Below are positions 1-8,975 of a stretch of DNA of 64,000 nt, in pieces. Both the position numbers and the translations under genes were made by a program. Location: NCBI GenBank assembly GCA_018136815.1, contig CM030945.1:532605-596604 (forward strand). The letters are read 5' to 3'. Position 1 is the stretch's first letter. Every line of letters begins with the position of its first letter. Below the pieces are notes generated by a model that saw only the letters and a list, made by a program, of their open reading frames with translations, made no database searches and was not told the origin of the DNA. Origin of the DNA: Isochrysis galbana (Eukaryota; Haptophyta; Isochrysidales; Isochrysidaceae).

Positions 1-495
1 ATTTATTCTTACCTTAAACGCGTGGACAATTACCGTAACCGTAACGGTAAAAATAAAACTCAAATCTTCGAATTTCGAGACGAAAATCGGCGGACCAGGA
101 TTTGAGCCCAGGGAGAATCCGATCTGCACGCCTTGAGTGACCAAGACGAACATAGAAGACGATATATAACGACGAAGGTACGTACCCATGCCCATGCCGA
201 AATATTCATGCCAGGAGGCCTGAATACAACAATGTCCGCCCCGCCGCCTCACTGCCTCACTCTGCCTCTCCCAAGCCCGTCTCCCTGCCTCCTCTGGAGA
301 CGGGTGAGCCCGTCATGATGAGCCCGTCCCCAACTTCCGCCGCGCCTCTCGCCGTATCCCTTCCGTCTCCTGTGTTCCCTTCTAAGGTAGTGGTAACCTC
401 GGATCCGTCAGTGACCGACAGGCCCCCCAGCCCCCCAGAGGCCCGGAGGGGAATTCGAGCCTGAGGGGGAGAGCACGAGGCGCATCCCCCATGTG
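1..495. other. Left-edge non-coding stretch
   Basis: I see no credible gene here. The open frames are short and lack any recognisable motif. Around 88-125 the minus strand looks like the T-arm of a type II tRNA, but no matching 5' acceptor lies nearby, so I do not call a tRNA. Positions 430-495 are G-rich and lead into the palindrome at 496-515. Confidence 0.5.
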
Positions 496-515
496 AACTA
501 AGTATAAACTTAGTT
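496..515. repeat. 20-bp TTTATA-centred palindrome (family B)
   Basis: This 20-mer is the reverse complement of AACTAAGTTTATACTTAGTT, a near-perfect palindrome. It recurs at 7614-7633, 23423-23442, 45521-45540, 45653-45672 and 52714-52733 with 0 to 2 changes. Here, as in most copies, one side is a G-run/C-run hairpin sequence (about 440-495). Six near-identical copies in 64 kb mark a dispersed element terminus or module; what it does is not known. Confidence 0.75.
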
Positions 516-524
516 GAGTATACT

Positions 525-600
525 GGGGTATAGGTGATGGCGTGAGTCAGTACCGTGAGTACGTGTCCTTTGTAGTCAGCGGTAGTAGCCTGAATCTTCA
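525..600 (+). repeat. Dispersed repeat abutting the assembly gap
   Basis: This stretch is about 85-90% identical to 50510-50585, ending in the shared text TAGTAGCCTGAATCTTCA. At 50586 the other copy continues into a T-run. A weaker copy of the tail is at about 55086-55120. The N gap starts exactly where the T-run would follow, which suggests the gap was caused by the repeat. Confidence 0.6.
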
Positions 601-700
601 NNNNNNNNNNNNNNNNNNNNNNNNNNNNNNNNNNNNNNNNNNNNNNNNNNNNNNNNNNNNNNNNNNNNNNNNNNNNNNNNNNNNNNNNNNNNNNNNNNNN
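601..700. other. Assembly gap (100 N)
   Basis: Exactly 100 undetermined bases, the usual placeholder for a scaffold gap of unknown size. The start of the following leucine-rich-repeat gene may lie in it. Confidence 0.98.
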
Positions 701-701
701 T

Positions 702-1388
702 CAGAGCCTGCGACTCACTCCACCACGGCTGAGGCGATGCAGTGCCAAGTTTTCCGCAAGGCCGGAAGCTACCGATCCGCAGTGCTGTGGAGGCGTGTTG
801 GACGAACACGTAGAGCAGATCCTCCAATGTTGCCCTCCTAGTATGACTGAGCTGGACCTCAGCGGGCACACGCACCTAACGGCGGCGTCGCTCTGGGCGC
901 TTATCAACCACAGCCCTCAGACATTGCAGAAGCTTAGGCTCCGCGGCTGCTCGAATATCACCACCGGCTGGGATGCTGAGGTGACGAAATACGAAGCATT
1001 CCCCGATCTCCCTCAGCTCCGGCTGCTCGAGCTGTCGCACACCAATTCAAATGACCGCATTGTGGATTCCTTCCTCGGCAAGTCGCCGAGACTAGATGAG
1101 CTCTTGCTCAACTTTCTGCCTGACATCTCCGACTTAGCATTGACTCGTCTGCAATGCTCGCAGCGTGTGGGCAGCAGATTCAGGCTAGGGGTCATAGGCT
1201 CTTCGCGCATTTCTGACCAAGTCCTGAGAAGTCTGATGAAGTGGATGCCGCCGAGCCACTTGCTCTGTGACATATCCTACATTTGTAACTTTGGTGCTGC
1301 CCGCAACTGTGTCCCCCAACCATGTGGCGACGCAACGAGCGCTCTGAACGCGCTCATCGCAGCATATCACTTGGAGGAGTCAATGTGA
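702..1388 (+). CDS. Leucine-rich-repeat protein, 3' part (5' end in gap)
   Basis: The frame is open from the gap edge (702) to TGA at 1386-1388, about 228 residues. It has no ATG before the LRR region, so the start lies in or beyond the gap. Visible repeats have the LxxLxLxxC/H form of cysteine-containing LRRs seen in F-box/AMN1-type proteins: MTELDLSGHTHLT, LQKLRLRGCSNIT, LRLLELSHT and RLDELLLNFLPDISD. No F-box is visible in the part present. The family usually acts as a protein-binding scaffold, for example substrate recognition in SCF ubiquitin ligases; that role is inferred from the fold only. The stop codon sits 12 bp before a 26-bp minisatellite whose first words (ATGTGAATG) already occur around the stop, so the array may have grown from the end of the gene. 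Confidence 0.6.
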   Translation, partial: QSLRLTPPRLRRCSAKFSARPEATDPQCCGGVLDEHVEQILQCCPPSMTELDLSGHTHLTAASLWALINHSPQTLQKLRLRGCSNITTGWDAEVTKYEAFPDLPQLRLLELSHTNSNDRIVDSFLGKSPRLDELLLNFLPDISDLALTRLQCSQRVGSRFRLGVIGSSRISDQVLRSLMKWMPPSHLLCDISYICNFGAARNCVPQPCGDATSALNALIAAYHLEESM

Positions 1389-1399
1389 ATGCGCCAGAT

Positions 1400-1519
1400 G
1401 CCATGTGAATGGCAACGCGCCTGTTGCCATGTGAATGGCAACGCGCCTGTTGCCATGTGAATGGCAACGCGCCTGTTGCCATGTGAATGGCAACGCGCCT
1501 GTTGCCATGTGAATGGCAA
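1400..1519. repeat. 26-bp minisatellite, 4.6 copies
   Basis: Copies start at 1400, 1426, 1452, 1478 and 1504 (the last is partial). Each unit holds the inverted repeat GCCAT-GTGA-ATGGC followed by AACGCGCCTGTT. The copies are identical, which means recent expansion. Confidence 0.9.
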
Positions 1520-1802
1520 AAAACAACAACATGTAATCCAACAGCATGTGACTGGCCGGGCGCATGCTCAATTGTGTGACAGTATGCACCGGAGTGGCCA
1601 TTCTGCCTTCTACCGCCTGGTGAGGGGCAAGGATAGTGTGGGAGTTCATTGGACACGTGGTTGCTCGCACGACTTTCTTCAAGCACCTCCAAATTGCGCA
1701 TTGTGTTTGCATCCTATGTATCTACAATAGGGCGGTCAAACACTATTTTACTATTTTAACCCTAGTACTTCCCTTAAACCCCGTTTTCTAATGCTCGCAT
1801 TC
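1520..1802. other. Intergenic, one transposon-end motif
   Basis: No gene is seen. TAGGGCGGTCAAACAC at 1728-1743 matches the terminal inverted repeat of the element at 15332-16764, in the left-end orientation. No matching right end lies close by, so it is probably a solo end. Confidence 0.5.
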
Positions 1803-1990
1803 AACCTACTTTTATAAGTGGGGGTCAATGGGGGCCTCGCGCCCCCCTCTCTCCATCGCGGACACCCCCCGGGGTGGGCCCGTACAATCAACCTCAGGGC
1901 CCTTTGGCAGGGGCTGGGCAATCAACACTCAACACTCTGGCCCAGGCCCCTAGTGGGCACGGGCCGAGACTCGCACTCCCACGCCCAGCA
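1803..1990 (+). mobile_element. Retroposon family A, 5' part only
   Basis: It matches the first ~190 bp of the full copies at 17504-18426 and 39827-40751, starting at the same AACCTACTTTTATAAGTGGG. Similarity stops at about 1990, where a GGN repeat begins. The 3' body and tail are missing, so this is a broken copy or a family member with a different body. Confidence 0.7.
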
Positions 1991-2520
1991 TGGGCATGGG
2001 CCTGCAGGCGGCGGTGAGGGAGGCGGCGGTGAGGGAGGCGGCGGTGAGGGAGGCGGCGGTGAGGGAGGCGGCGGTGAGGGAGGCGGAGGCGAGGGCGGCG
2101 GTGGTGAAGGCGGTGGCGGGGAGGGCGGTGGCGGTGAAGGCGGTGGCGGGGAGGGAGGCGGGGGAGAAGGCGGCGGCGGTGAGGGAGGCGGTGGTGATTG
2201 ATGGTGGTTGCGGAGACGGCGGCGGTGGTGAGGGTGGCGGAGGTGAGGGAGGCGGCGGTGAGGGAGGCGGCGGTGAGGGAGGCGGCGGTGAAGGCGGTGG
2301 CGGCGAGGGAGGCGGTGGTGACGGCGGCGGCGAGGGAGGCGGTGGTGACGGCGGCGGCGGCGAAGGCGGCGGCGGTGAAGGCGGCGGCGGCGAAGGCTGC
2401 GGTGGCGAGGGAGGCGGCGGCGAAGGCGGCGGTGGCGAGGGAGGCGGCGGTGAAGGCGGTGGCGGTGAGGGAGGCGGCGGTGAGGGCGGTGGAGGCGACG
2501 GTGGCGGAGGGGCGTCGATC
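1990..2520. repeat. GGN-rich 15-bp tandem repeat
   Basis: An imperfect array of 15-bp units. It would encode Gly4-Glu on the plus strand or Ser-Pro4 on the minus strand. The minus strand carries (SPPPP)n in one frame up to about 2200 and in another frame beyond, so no single intact ORF covers it. It resembles the proline-rich coding DNA at 55.5-64 kb and could be a decayed piece of a similar gene or a simple repeat. Confidence 0.75.
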
Positions 2521-3577
2521 TATTTAAGGTGGCCGGGAGAATAAGAATATAAGTTTCTAATACCCGGATATTCCGAATATCTGGCATATCTGGCATGTCT
2601 GCCCGACTATCAGTATCTATCTGGATATTCCTAATGAGCTCGAGAGGTATCCGGATACTATCTGGATACCAAATCTGAACTCCAACCAGATATCCAGATT
2701 GCTCAAATCAAACCTGTTACGGGTCTTAGACGGAGTGGCTCAGAGCCCTCCGGTAACGCTCGACTCGACATAGGGGCAAAGATGCTCGGAGTTGCTCGCA
2801 CGCTCAAACACCCCAAAGTTGCTCGAAAAGTTGCCGACAACTCTTGCCTGGCCCTCGTCACTACCAGCGTCCAACGTGAAGAAAGGCCACAAGCAATGAT
2901 AGCTTATTTATAGCATAGACGACAAAACTCTTGAAGATGCCTGCTTTATACTCTCTACTGCTACGGTTTCTACTAAGTCACTTACCATCCCCCCTTCGGC
3001 CTATGGTATACGCCAACCCCCCCCCCCCCCCGCCTCCGACAAACCGACAAACCATCGCCATCGCCCCCCCCCCTCCCCCCTAAGGCGCACAAGCCCTCGT
3101 CTCCCCGCTATGACAAGCCCTCGTCCCCCCCTCCGGTACACCCTCGTCCCCCCTCCGGTATAACCTCATCCCCCTCCGGTATACCCTCGCCCCCCCATCC
3201 GGTATCGTTCCACAATCTTCCGGTATGCATCCCCCTTCCAATATTGACCCCGTTCTAGTGTGAACATGAGGGGGTGGGACCAAATGAATTCTTCTCGCCT
3301 GTGGGCCCGAACCTCTGCAAGTTGCACCTTCTTCAATATGCATTGCTAGGCGTGGCTACGAGGGCTCTCGCCCAGGGGGCGCGAAGAGTAGGAACACCAG
3401 GATAAGGGGCGACAGTGGCGCAATAGCAAAAGCACAAGACGAGGCGGCCGAGATGGAGAAGGAGAATATGTGGGGCCCTTTTGCATGTCTCATTTGCAAA
3501 AGAATTATCAATCAAACGCGGCAACCGGGATTTGAACGAAACACGCAAGGGCACAATGCACTGCCAATCCCATACGC
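2521..3577. other. Intergenic: degenerate repeats and C-runs
   Basis: At 2560-2700 there are scattered TATCTGGATA-like words. At 2729-2770 a 42-bp segment recurs at 54845-54886 with one change. At 3018-3075 there are long C-runs. At 3110-3230 there is an imperfect ~28-bp repeat of the form CCCTCCGGTATA. No gene is seen; a tRNA-like T-loop word at about 3525 does not fold. Confidence 0.6.
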
Positions 3578-4893
3578 TCAGAGCTCGATGTGTGGGGCAT
3601 TGCTCCTACAAGTCCCGCAAGATCCAGCGCAAGTCAAATGCATGAAATTGGGGTTAGCGTCGCATTCGCCGTCCATAGCCCACCGCTCGCAGTCGGCGTG
3701 GCCATCAGCGCACAACTTTGGTGGTGATGGTGGCACTGCTACCCGGGGATCAGTGCCGTCCAAAGCGTCGATCGCCGCAAGCTGATCAGGGCTGAGCTGG
3801 AAGCTCAATACATCGAGGTTAGCTTTCATGTGCACCTGCCGAGACGAGCGCGGGATGACTACAACCTCGCGCTGAAGGGCCCAACGCAACACGACCTGAG
3901 CGCTTGAACGCCCCGTCTCTGCCGCCAGACGCATCACGACCGGGTGCCGTAGTACTGGATTCACGGGCGTCCGATGCTGCGTCCCCAGAGAGGAGTACGC
4001 CTGAAAAACGACGCCTGCTCCGATACAGATGGTTCGAAGCTCGCGTGCTTGTTGCAACGGATCCATCCACGACTGGACGATATGCGGCCCTATGCGTGCA
4101 AATGCGAGGAGCTCACGGAGTTCTTCCGGGCTGAAATTGCAAACACCAATGGAGCGCACTAGTCCGCGCTCATAAATATTCTCGAGTGCGCGCCAAGAGC
4201 CCCGCCAATCGCCTTGTGGATCAACCTTGTCTGTGCAAAGGTTGCCAAAGCAGCGTGGATAGTGTAGCATGAGGGCGTCCAGATAAGACGTGTGCAGACG
4301 ATCAAAAGATCTGGAAACCGCTGCTAGAGTCGGCGCTTCGCCCAAATCGCGTGGGTGTATTTTTGATGTGATGAAGAGTCCCGACCTATCCACGCCTGGA
4401 TGAAGTGGGGGCGGGTTCAGGTTTGCAATCAGTACCAGTGTGCAGAGCATGCGTCCTCAAGGCGATACAAGCGCACCCGACTCCACGATGGCATGCCCAA
4501 GCTCGGCCTCAAGATACCACTCGATTGCCTGCAGAGTAATGCGCCAGAGCAGTCAGCCGCGTTGGCCAACCGCAATGGCGGTGAGCCACATGAAGCTCAA
4601 GCTCCTGTGGAATGCGAGCATTTGCCATGCTCAGTGCAGCCCACCTGTGCCGTGTCGAAGAGCTGGTACCCGAGAGACATGGCATCCTTGAGTGAATCTC
4701 GCCGAATCATACCTGCGCAGCCGAAGCCAATGAGCGGGAGCAGCACGCCATTCGCCAGCGCCACGGCAGTGCTGTTGCTCGCCAGCGCGCCGGCGACGGA
4801 CGGCATTGTGCACAGCGATACCGGAGGGGCCAATCCCCTCGGCCACGCAATACCGCCGGGGGGGCGAGCGCGGGCGTCGGAGCGCGAGTCCAC
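3578..4893 (-). CDS. Aldo/keto reductase with C-terminal ShKT domain
   Basis: Three exons (4893-4645, 4528-4477, 4395-3578) give 372 residues. Introns of 116 and 81 bp have GT-AG borders, and joining them restores the family text across both junctions (FDTAQ/AIEWY and ESG/VDRSG). AKRs are NADPH-dependent oxidoreductases of carbonyl compounds with a (beta/alpha)8 fold. The visible tetrad candidates are Asp in LFDTA, Tyr in EWYLEA, Lys in FITSKIHP and His in LMLHYP. After the barrel (to about residue 325) comes a ShKT domain with six cysteines and the typical GEC..NP.FM..TC..SCG.C spacing (about 332-366). ShKT is a small disulfide module, often attached to secreted or membrane enzymes; here it need not imply toxicity. 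I see no clear signal peptide, which is odd for a disulfide domain. An internal Met at residue 30 is an alternative start. Confidence 0.85.
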
Positions 4894-5163
4894 GCGGTCA
4901 CAATGGCGAGGCGCCCCGTTCCCCGAGCCCTGCTCCCCTCAGCCCCTTGCACTATGTTCGCTCTGCGGGAGAGCGAGCGTCGCGGTCTGTCCGACAGCTA
5001 GGCCGGCAGCCACGCCGTTGCTCCGTCTTGGACCATCCGCGTCGTTTACTCTCGCGCAGCAGCTGTTGCTGCGGGTCAGCCGCTGTGTGCCCTGCGCGCA
5101 GAGCGCTCTTCCTTTCTGTGGCTATGGCATCGTTCCCATCGTGCTACCTCTGCCCTGTCACAG
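4894..5163. promoter_or_regulatory. Region between AKR and RPL23A 5' ends
   Basis: The two genes diverge from this GC-rich ~270-bp stretch, so both promoters are probably here. It also must hold the first exon of RPL23A, because no in-frame ATG precedes the conserved coding part. No TATA box is obvious. Confidence 0.45.
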
Positions 5164-5749
5164 GCGCCTGCAGAGAAGGCTAAGAAGGCTGCCAAGGCGC
5201 TCGCCGCCGGCACCAACAGCAAGCGTACTAGCAAGATCCGCAAGAGTGCCACATTCCACCGCCCGAAGACGCTCCGTCTGCTCCGGCAGCCGAAGTACTC
5301 GCGCCGGTCGGTTCCGCGCGTCAACAAGCTCGATCAATACCAGATTCTTAAGTACCCCCTTACCACCGAATCTGCCATGAAGAAGATCGAGGACAACAAC
5401 ACTCTCGTCTTCATTGTTGATACTCGTGCCAACAAGAAGCAAATCACTGAGGCTGTGCGCCGCATGTATGAGATCAAGACCGCCAAGGTCAACACGCTGA
5501 TCAGGTGCGCCTGCGCACTGCTATTTTCAACAAGCGATGTGCCAGTCCTGGGCCGAACTTTAGCGCTAGCCCGTCAGTTGAATGTATAGTGAGACCAAGG
5601 TGTCAGACTGTTGTTCAGACCTTGCTGCTAAAATTGTTCTCACACTTTCTTCTGCGTGTCCCAGGCCCGACGGGTTGAAAAAGGCGTACGTGCGCTTGAC
5701 TACAGATTATGACGCTCTTGACGTGGCCAACAAGATCGGCATCATCTAA
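5164..5749 (+). CDS. RPL23A: Ribosomal protein L23a (uL23), start exon unresolved
   Basis: Exons 5164-5504 and 5665-5749 (intron 160 bp, GT-AG) encode 141 residues matching eukaryotic L23a to the end. They include the [22 protein letters not shown] block, the [18 protein letters not shown] core and the terminal [13 protein letters not shown]. The intron splits the Arg codon in NTLIR/PDG. The protein binds 25S/28S rRNA near the polypeptide exit tunnel of the large subunit. The N-terminus lacks a Met: the frame runs upstream to a stop at 4999 without ATG, and a likely acceptor CAG ends at 5163. Since the coding part begins APAEKAKK, exon 1 may carry little more than ATG. Candidates are 5124 and 4912, both followed by GC rather than GT, so a GC-AG intron is possible. 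Confidence 0.93.
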
Positions 5750-6747
5750 TTCCTTTAACGCTCGCGTGTGTGTCAGCTGCAGCGTAGTGCATTTAAGGGA
5801 GTCCACATTTATCGGGTGAGGGGTAGCAGTGACAGGTTGGGCTGCTACTCCGATGACCTTGCCCGGCATCTTTCGATTGCCCCTCAATTCTCGGGGTTGG
5901 CTCTGGACGCCACGTGATGTCTGCGTGTAAGCGACTGGCATGCGGCTTGGGTCGGGATGCATGCCGGATGCCTGCAACCTTCAGCAGCCTTGGGCGTCAG
6001 GGCGGAGTGCAGTTATTGCTCTCCTGCCTAATGAATACCTAATACGACCGCATGGTGACAGTTTCGCTTGGTGCTCGAATATTTTGATCGCGCCATCCGT
6101 AGCTATAGGCTTACTCGCTGTGCCCGCACCACTCTGTGCACATCCTGAAGTTGCGTTTGCTTGTGGGCGTACTTGTGCATGTGCGTGTGTTGCCTGTATG
6201 TGTGCGTGTGCGTGCGTGCGTGTTTGTTTTTCAGATGAGACACGCAAACGAGTACATTCCCTAATAGGGGAAAAATTCCTTTGCAGTTGCCCACTACTGC
6301 TATCACGAACCTCTTACCTACCCGCCCTGGGACAGCTGTGTACTTCATACTTCGGTCAGCCCTGGAGAACTGTGTACTTCATACTTCGGTCAGCCGGTTC
6401 CGCCCTACAGCGTAGGACCGCGTCCTACGATTTCCATGCATTCGCACTCGTAGTTCGTAGGTAGGCCCAGGTAGAAATATGCAGTTTTTGTTACCCAAAT
6501 ATGCAGAGAAAATATGCAAAAAATGTGCAGCGCGTCACCCAAACATGCAAAAAATATGCAGTACATATTTTATATGTGTACGCACGAGACCACGCCTCAC
6601 CTAGAATACAATGAGTAGTCCACTACTTGCCCTGATTACTGGGGTTAAGGTAGTAATCTACACTTGATTACTTGCAATTTTGAATTAAGTAGTCAATTAC
6701 GATTACTCGTCAAAATTTGCGCCCAGAAATAATCAAGTAATGGAGAT

Positions 6748-6814
6748 TACTCGAGTCCGTCGCTTCTCACTATATATAGCTATTATATATAGTGAGAAGC
6801 GACGGACTCGAGTA
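6748..6814. repeat. Perfect 31-bp-arm hairpin
   Basis: Arms 6748-6778 and 6784-6814 are exact reverse complements with a 5-nt loop (GCTAT). The arm holds CTCGAG, GTCCGTCGCTTCTCAC and (TA)4. Such perfection indicates a recent foldback or a selected hairpin RNA. Confidence 0.95.
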
Positions 6815-7515
6815 TACATGCGTCTATACACACATGTCGGACGTCTGATGGCTACTGAACAAACTACTGAACATTGTCTTGGTGCACGACTGCCGGGGGG
6901 CTTGTACAGCGCGTCGTATGCTAGCACAGTGCACAGATATGCTGTGTTGCGCTCCTCTGCTGATATCCAGCCAGTCCAATAGTCTCCAGGCACGCGGACT
7001 TGCTCACCGAGAACGGCTGCGCGATCCTTGATTTCTGGGAGGAACTGGCTTGTTATGCGAACACGACGCGGCCACCTGTCGCATCCGCGATCGACTTCCG
7101 ACCTTAGGCGTCTTCGAGCCCAGTCGTTCTTGTTGCCGCGGAGTTTTACTCGTAATTTGTAGAACTCTTCACTCGTAACTCGCCCCTCGCTCCTTGCCGT
7201 TGCGCCCCTTTGTGGCCTGTCTCGCTCCTGTTTCGCTCCTTTGCACCTTGGGCCTTGCTCTGCCTTTGGTCCCTCCTTGCTGTCGTTCCCCCGCGCTCGC
7301 TCTCGCTCTCGTCGTAGGTGTTCGTCGATGCGGACATGCGGACCTTTCCCCCGCGCGAAGCCTACCCTCTCGCCCGTTTCGGTTTACGCACGTAGATTCC
7401 CTCCTTACTTTCTACCTACTCGTTCGCGGTAACCGCCGTTCGCCGTCGGCTCTTCCGTCGCATCGTCGCTCTCTTGTCGGCTTTCTCTTCCTTGTTTCCT
7501 TCCTTCTGTGCCTCC

Positions 7516-7633
7516 TGGCAAGCCATCAGGCGTGCCAGGAGGATGGGTGGTTCCTCCCCCATGGCAGGGGAGGAATGGAGAGAGGGGGGGGCTCGTGCCC
7601 GCCCCCATGGGTCAACCAAGTATAAACTTAGTT
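7516..7633 (-). mobile_element. Family B short element (reverse)
   Basis: Read on the minus strand it starts with the TTTATA palindrome (7633-7614). It continues with a G-run/C-run hairpin and a second one around GCCATGGGGGAGG, and ends with the inverted repeat TGGCACGCC-tgat-GGCTTGCCA. The same order is found at 45653-45768 and 52714-52835. About 118 bp, no coding capacity. Confidence 0.7.
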
Positions 7634-8975
7634 GTGCTCTAAGAGCTTTAGCCACATGGGGACATGGGGAGGGTACACACATCAATGGCAGCTCTCATCT
7701 CTTGCTCGCCCTTGACTCGCGACGTCGAGCCATCCGTGTGCGCGATTGCAAACGGCGCCATCGGAGTGAATAGCGCATACCTTACCCTGAAACCAATCAT
7801 GGTAAGGCGCCTCGTAATACTCGAGAGTTGGCAAGGCCTAACTAAGGCCTACCACGAGCTCGGCTCAGTCGCCCTCAAAAGTGCTGCCACATTGCCACAT
7901 TGGGGAAGTGGGCTGCATGTGTGCCCAAGCTGCGCCCACGCTCGCGCAATTCCTCCAACAGATCATGCACTAAGAGAATCTCGAGACCGTCCTACATTCA
8001 CCACTCTGAATCCCTCCCGCGAGCGCCCGCGCCCGCCCGCCTCAATCTCCCAAAATAGACCGCCACGCGCGGGGGAAGGGGAAGGGAGGGGAGTCACTCT
8101 CACTCACCAACGCCATTGCCATTCGTGGGGTGAGAGGGGTTCGGTTGGAGGGGGGAGGCGGCTGGCGGGGCAGGTAGGGGGGGGACCCCGCGGAATCCTT
8201 GGACACCAGAGGAAGTTGGGAAATAGTGGTTAAAAAGAAGAGGATGCAACTTGAGGTTCCCTTTTTTTAGCCCCCTGCATTGCCTTTTTCTACACCTTAT
8301 ACAATTTACCCCCCCCCCCAAATATGTCCCTATATTTGCATGCGCGCGAGCGCAAGTGCGCACTCCGCCTCGGGCTCCGATGCACTGTCCACTGGACGGA
8401 GGAGGGACATGGGCGCGAGAGGAGAGGCAAAGAAACAAGGGGGGGGCGGGGTACAGAAGGGGGGGGGTCCTGAATTTTTTTATATCCTATTCACGGGGCA
8501 TTTGTAAGAAAAACAACCAAACCTGAGGTTGCAGCCTCTGAGTGAGTGATGAGTGATGAGTGACCGGGCTAGTACACAGCTTCTCTATGCATGCTTAAAG
8601 AACAAAGTGACTTTCACTCCGCACATGTTGTGACCTTGAACCCGACTTGCTACCTGCCCCTATGGTTGAGGGTCTGGGCGGGGTTGATGAGTGTTCAACT
8701 CATGCCAAGTGGCTCATCATCTCGATAGTACTCGGCGTTTCTAGGCACACCAACTCACATATGGCCATATTCTATGGGGATTGTAGGAGGACGGCTCCAT
8801 CGGTAGCAATCCGAAACGCGAGGTTGGGAAGCCTTGGATTCAACCTATCTCTCTCGCTGCCAGAGTCCTCCATCTCGTTCATTGGCCGCAACTCCCGTCC
8901 CCGCGTGTGTGGGTGACCGTTGTGGGGCAGATTTTACCTGGTAGCGTGCCCGACGAGACGGCGGCGTACTCAGTT

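Larger units (their letters stand above)
5750..8975. other. Long intergenic stretch with repeats
   Basis: No credible gene. Contents: a GT/GTGC microsatellite at 6170-6231; A-rich DNA with repeated ATATGCAG words at 6475-6570; a perfect hairpin at 6748-6814; CT-rich DNA at 7190-7500; a family B element at 7516-7633; C- and G-runs at 8310-8320 and 8440-8470. Confidence 0.6.

Noticed and set aside
88..130. tRNA-like T-arm on the minus strand
   Set aside because: The T-stem and loop pair, and a D-loop-like GGTC..AAGGCG lies near, but no 5' acceptor half or proper anticodon arm fits. Similar T-loop words at about 3525 and 46300 do not pair.
1818..2544. Gly4-Glu proteins on the plus strand
   Set aside because: Pure repeat translations joined to a retroposon end; the frame changes within the array.
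4400..5380. 326-codon plus-strand frame across AKR and RPL23A
   Set aside because: It is antisense to AKR exons and out of frame with the conserved L23a text.
7194..7773. Overlapping plus-strand frames with hydrophobic stretches
   Set aside because: They run into the family B element and CT-rich DNA; no motif and no consistent splice sites.
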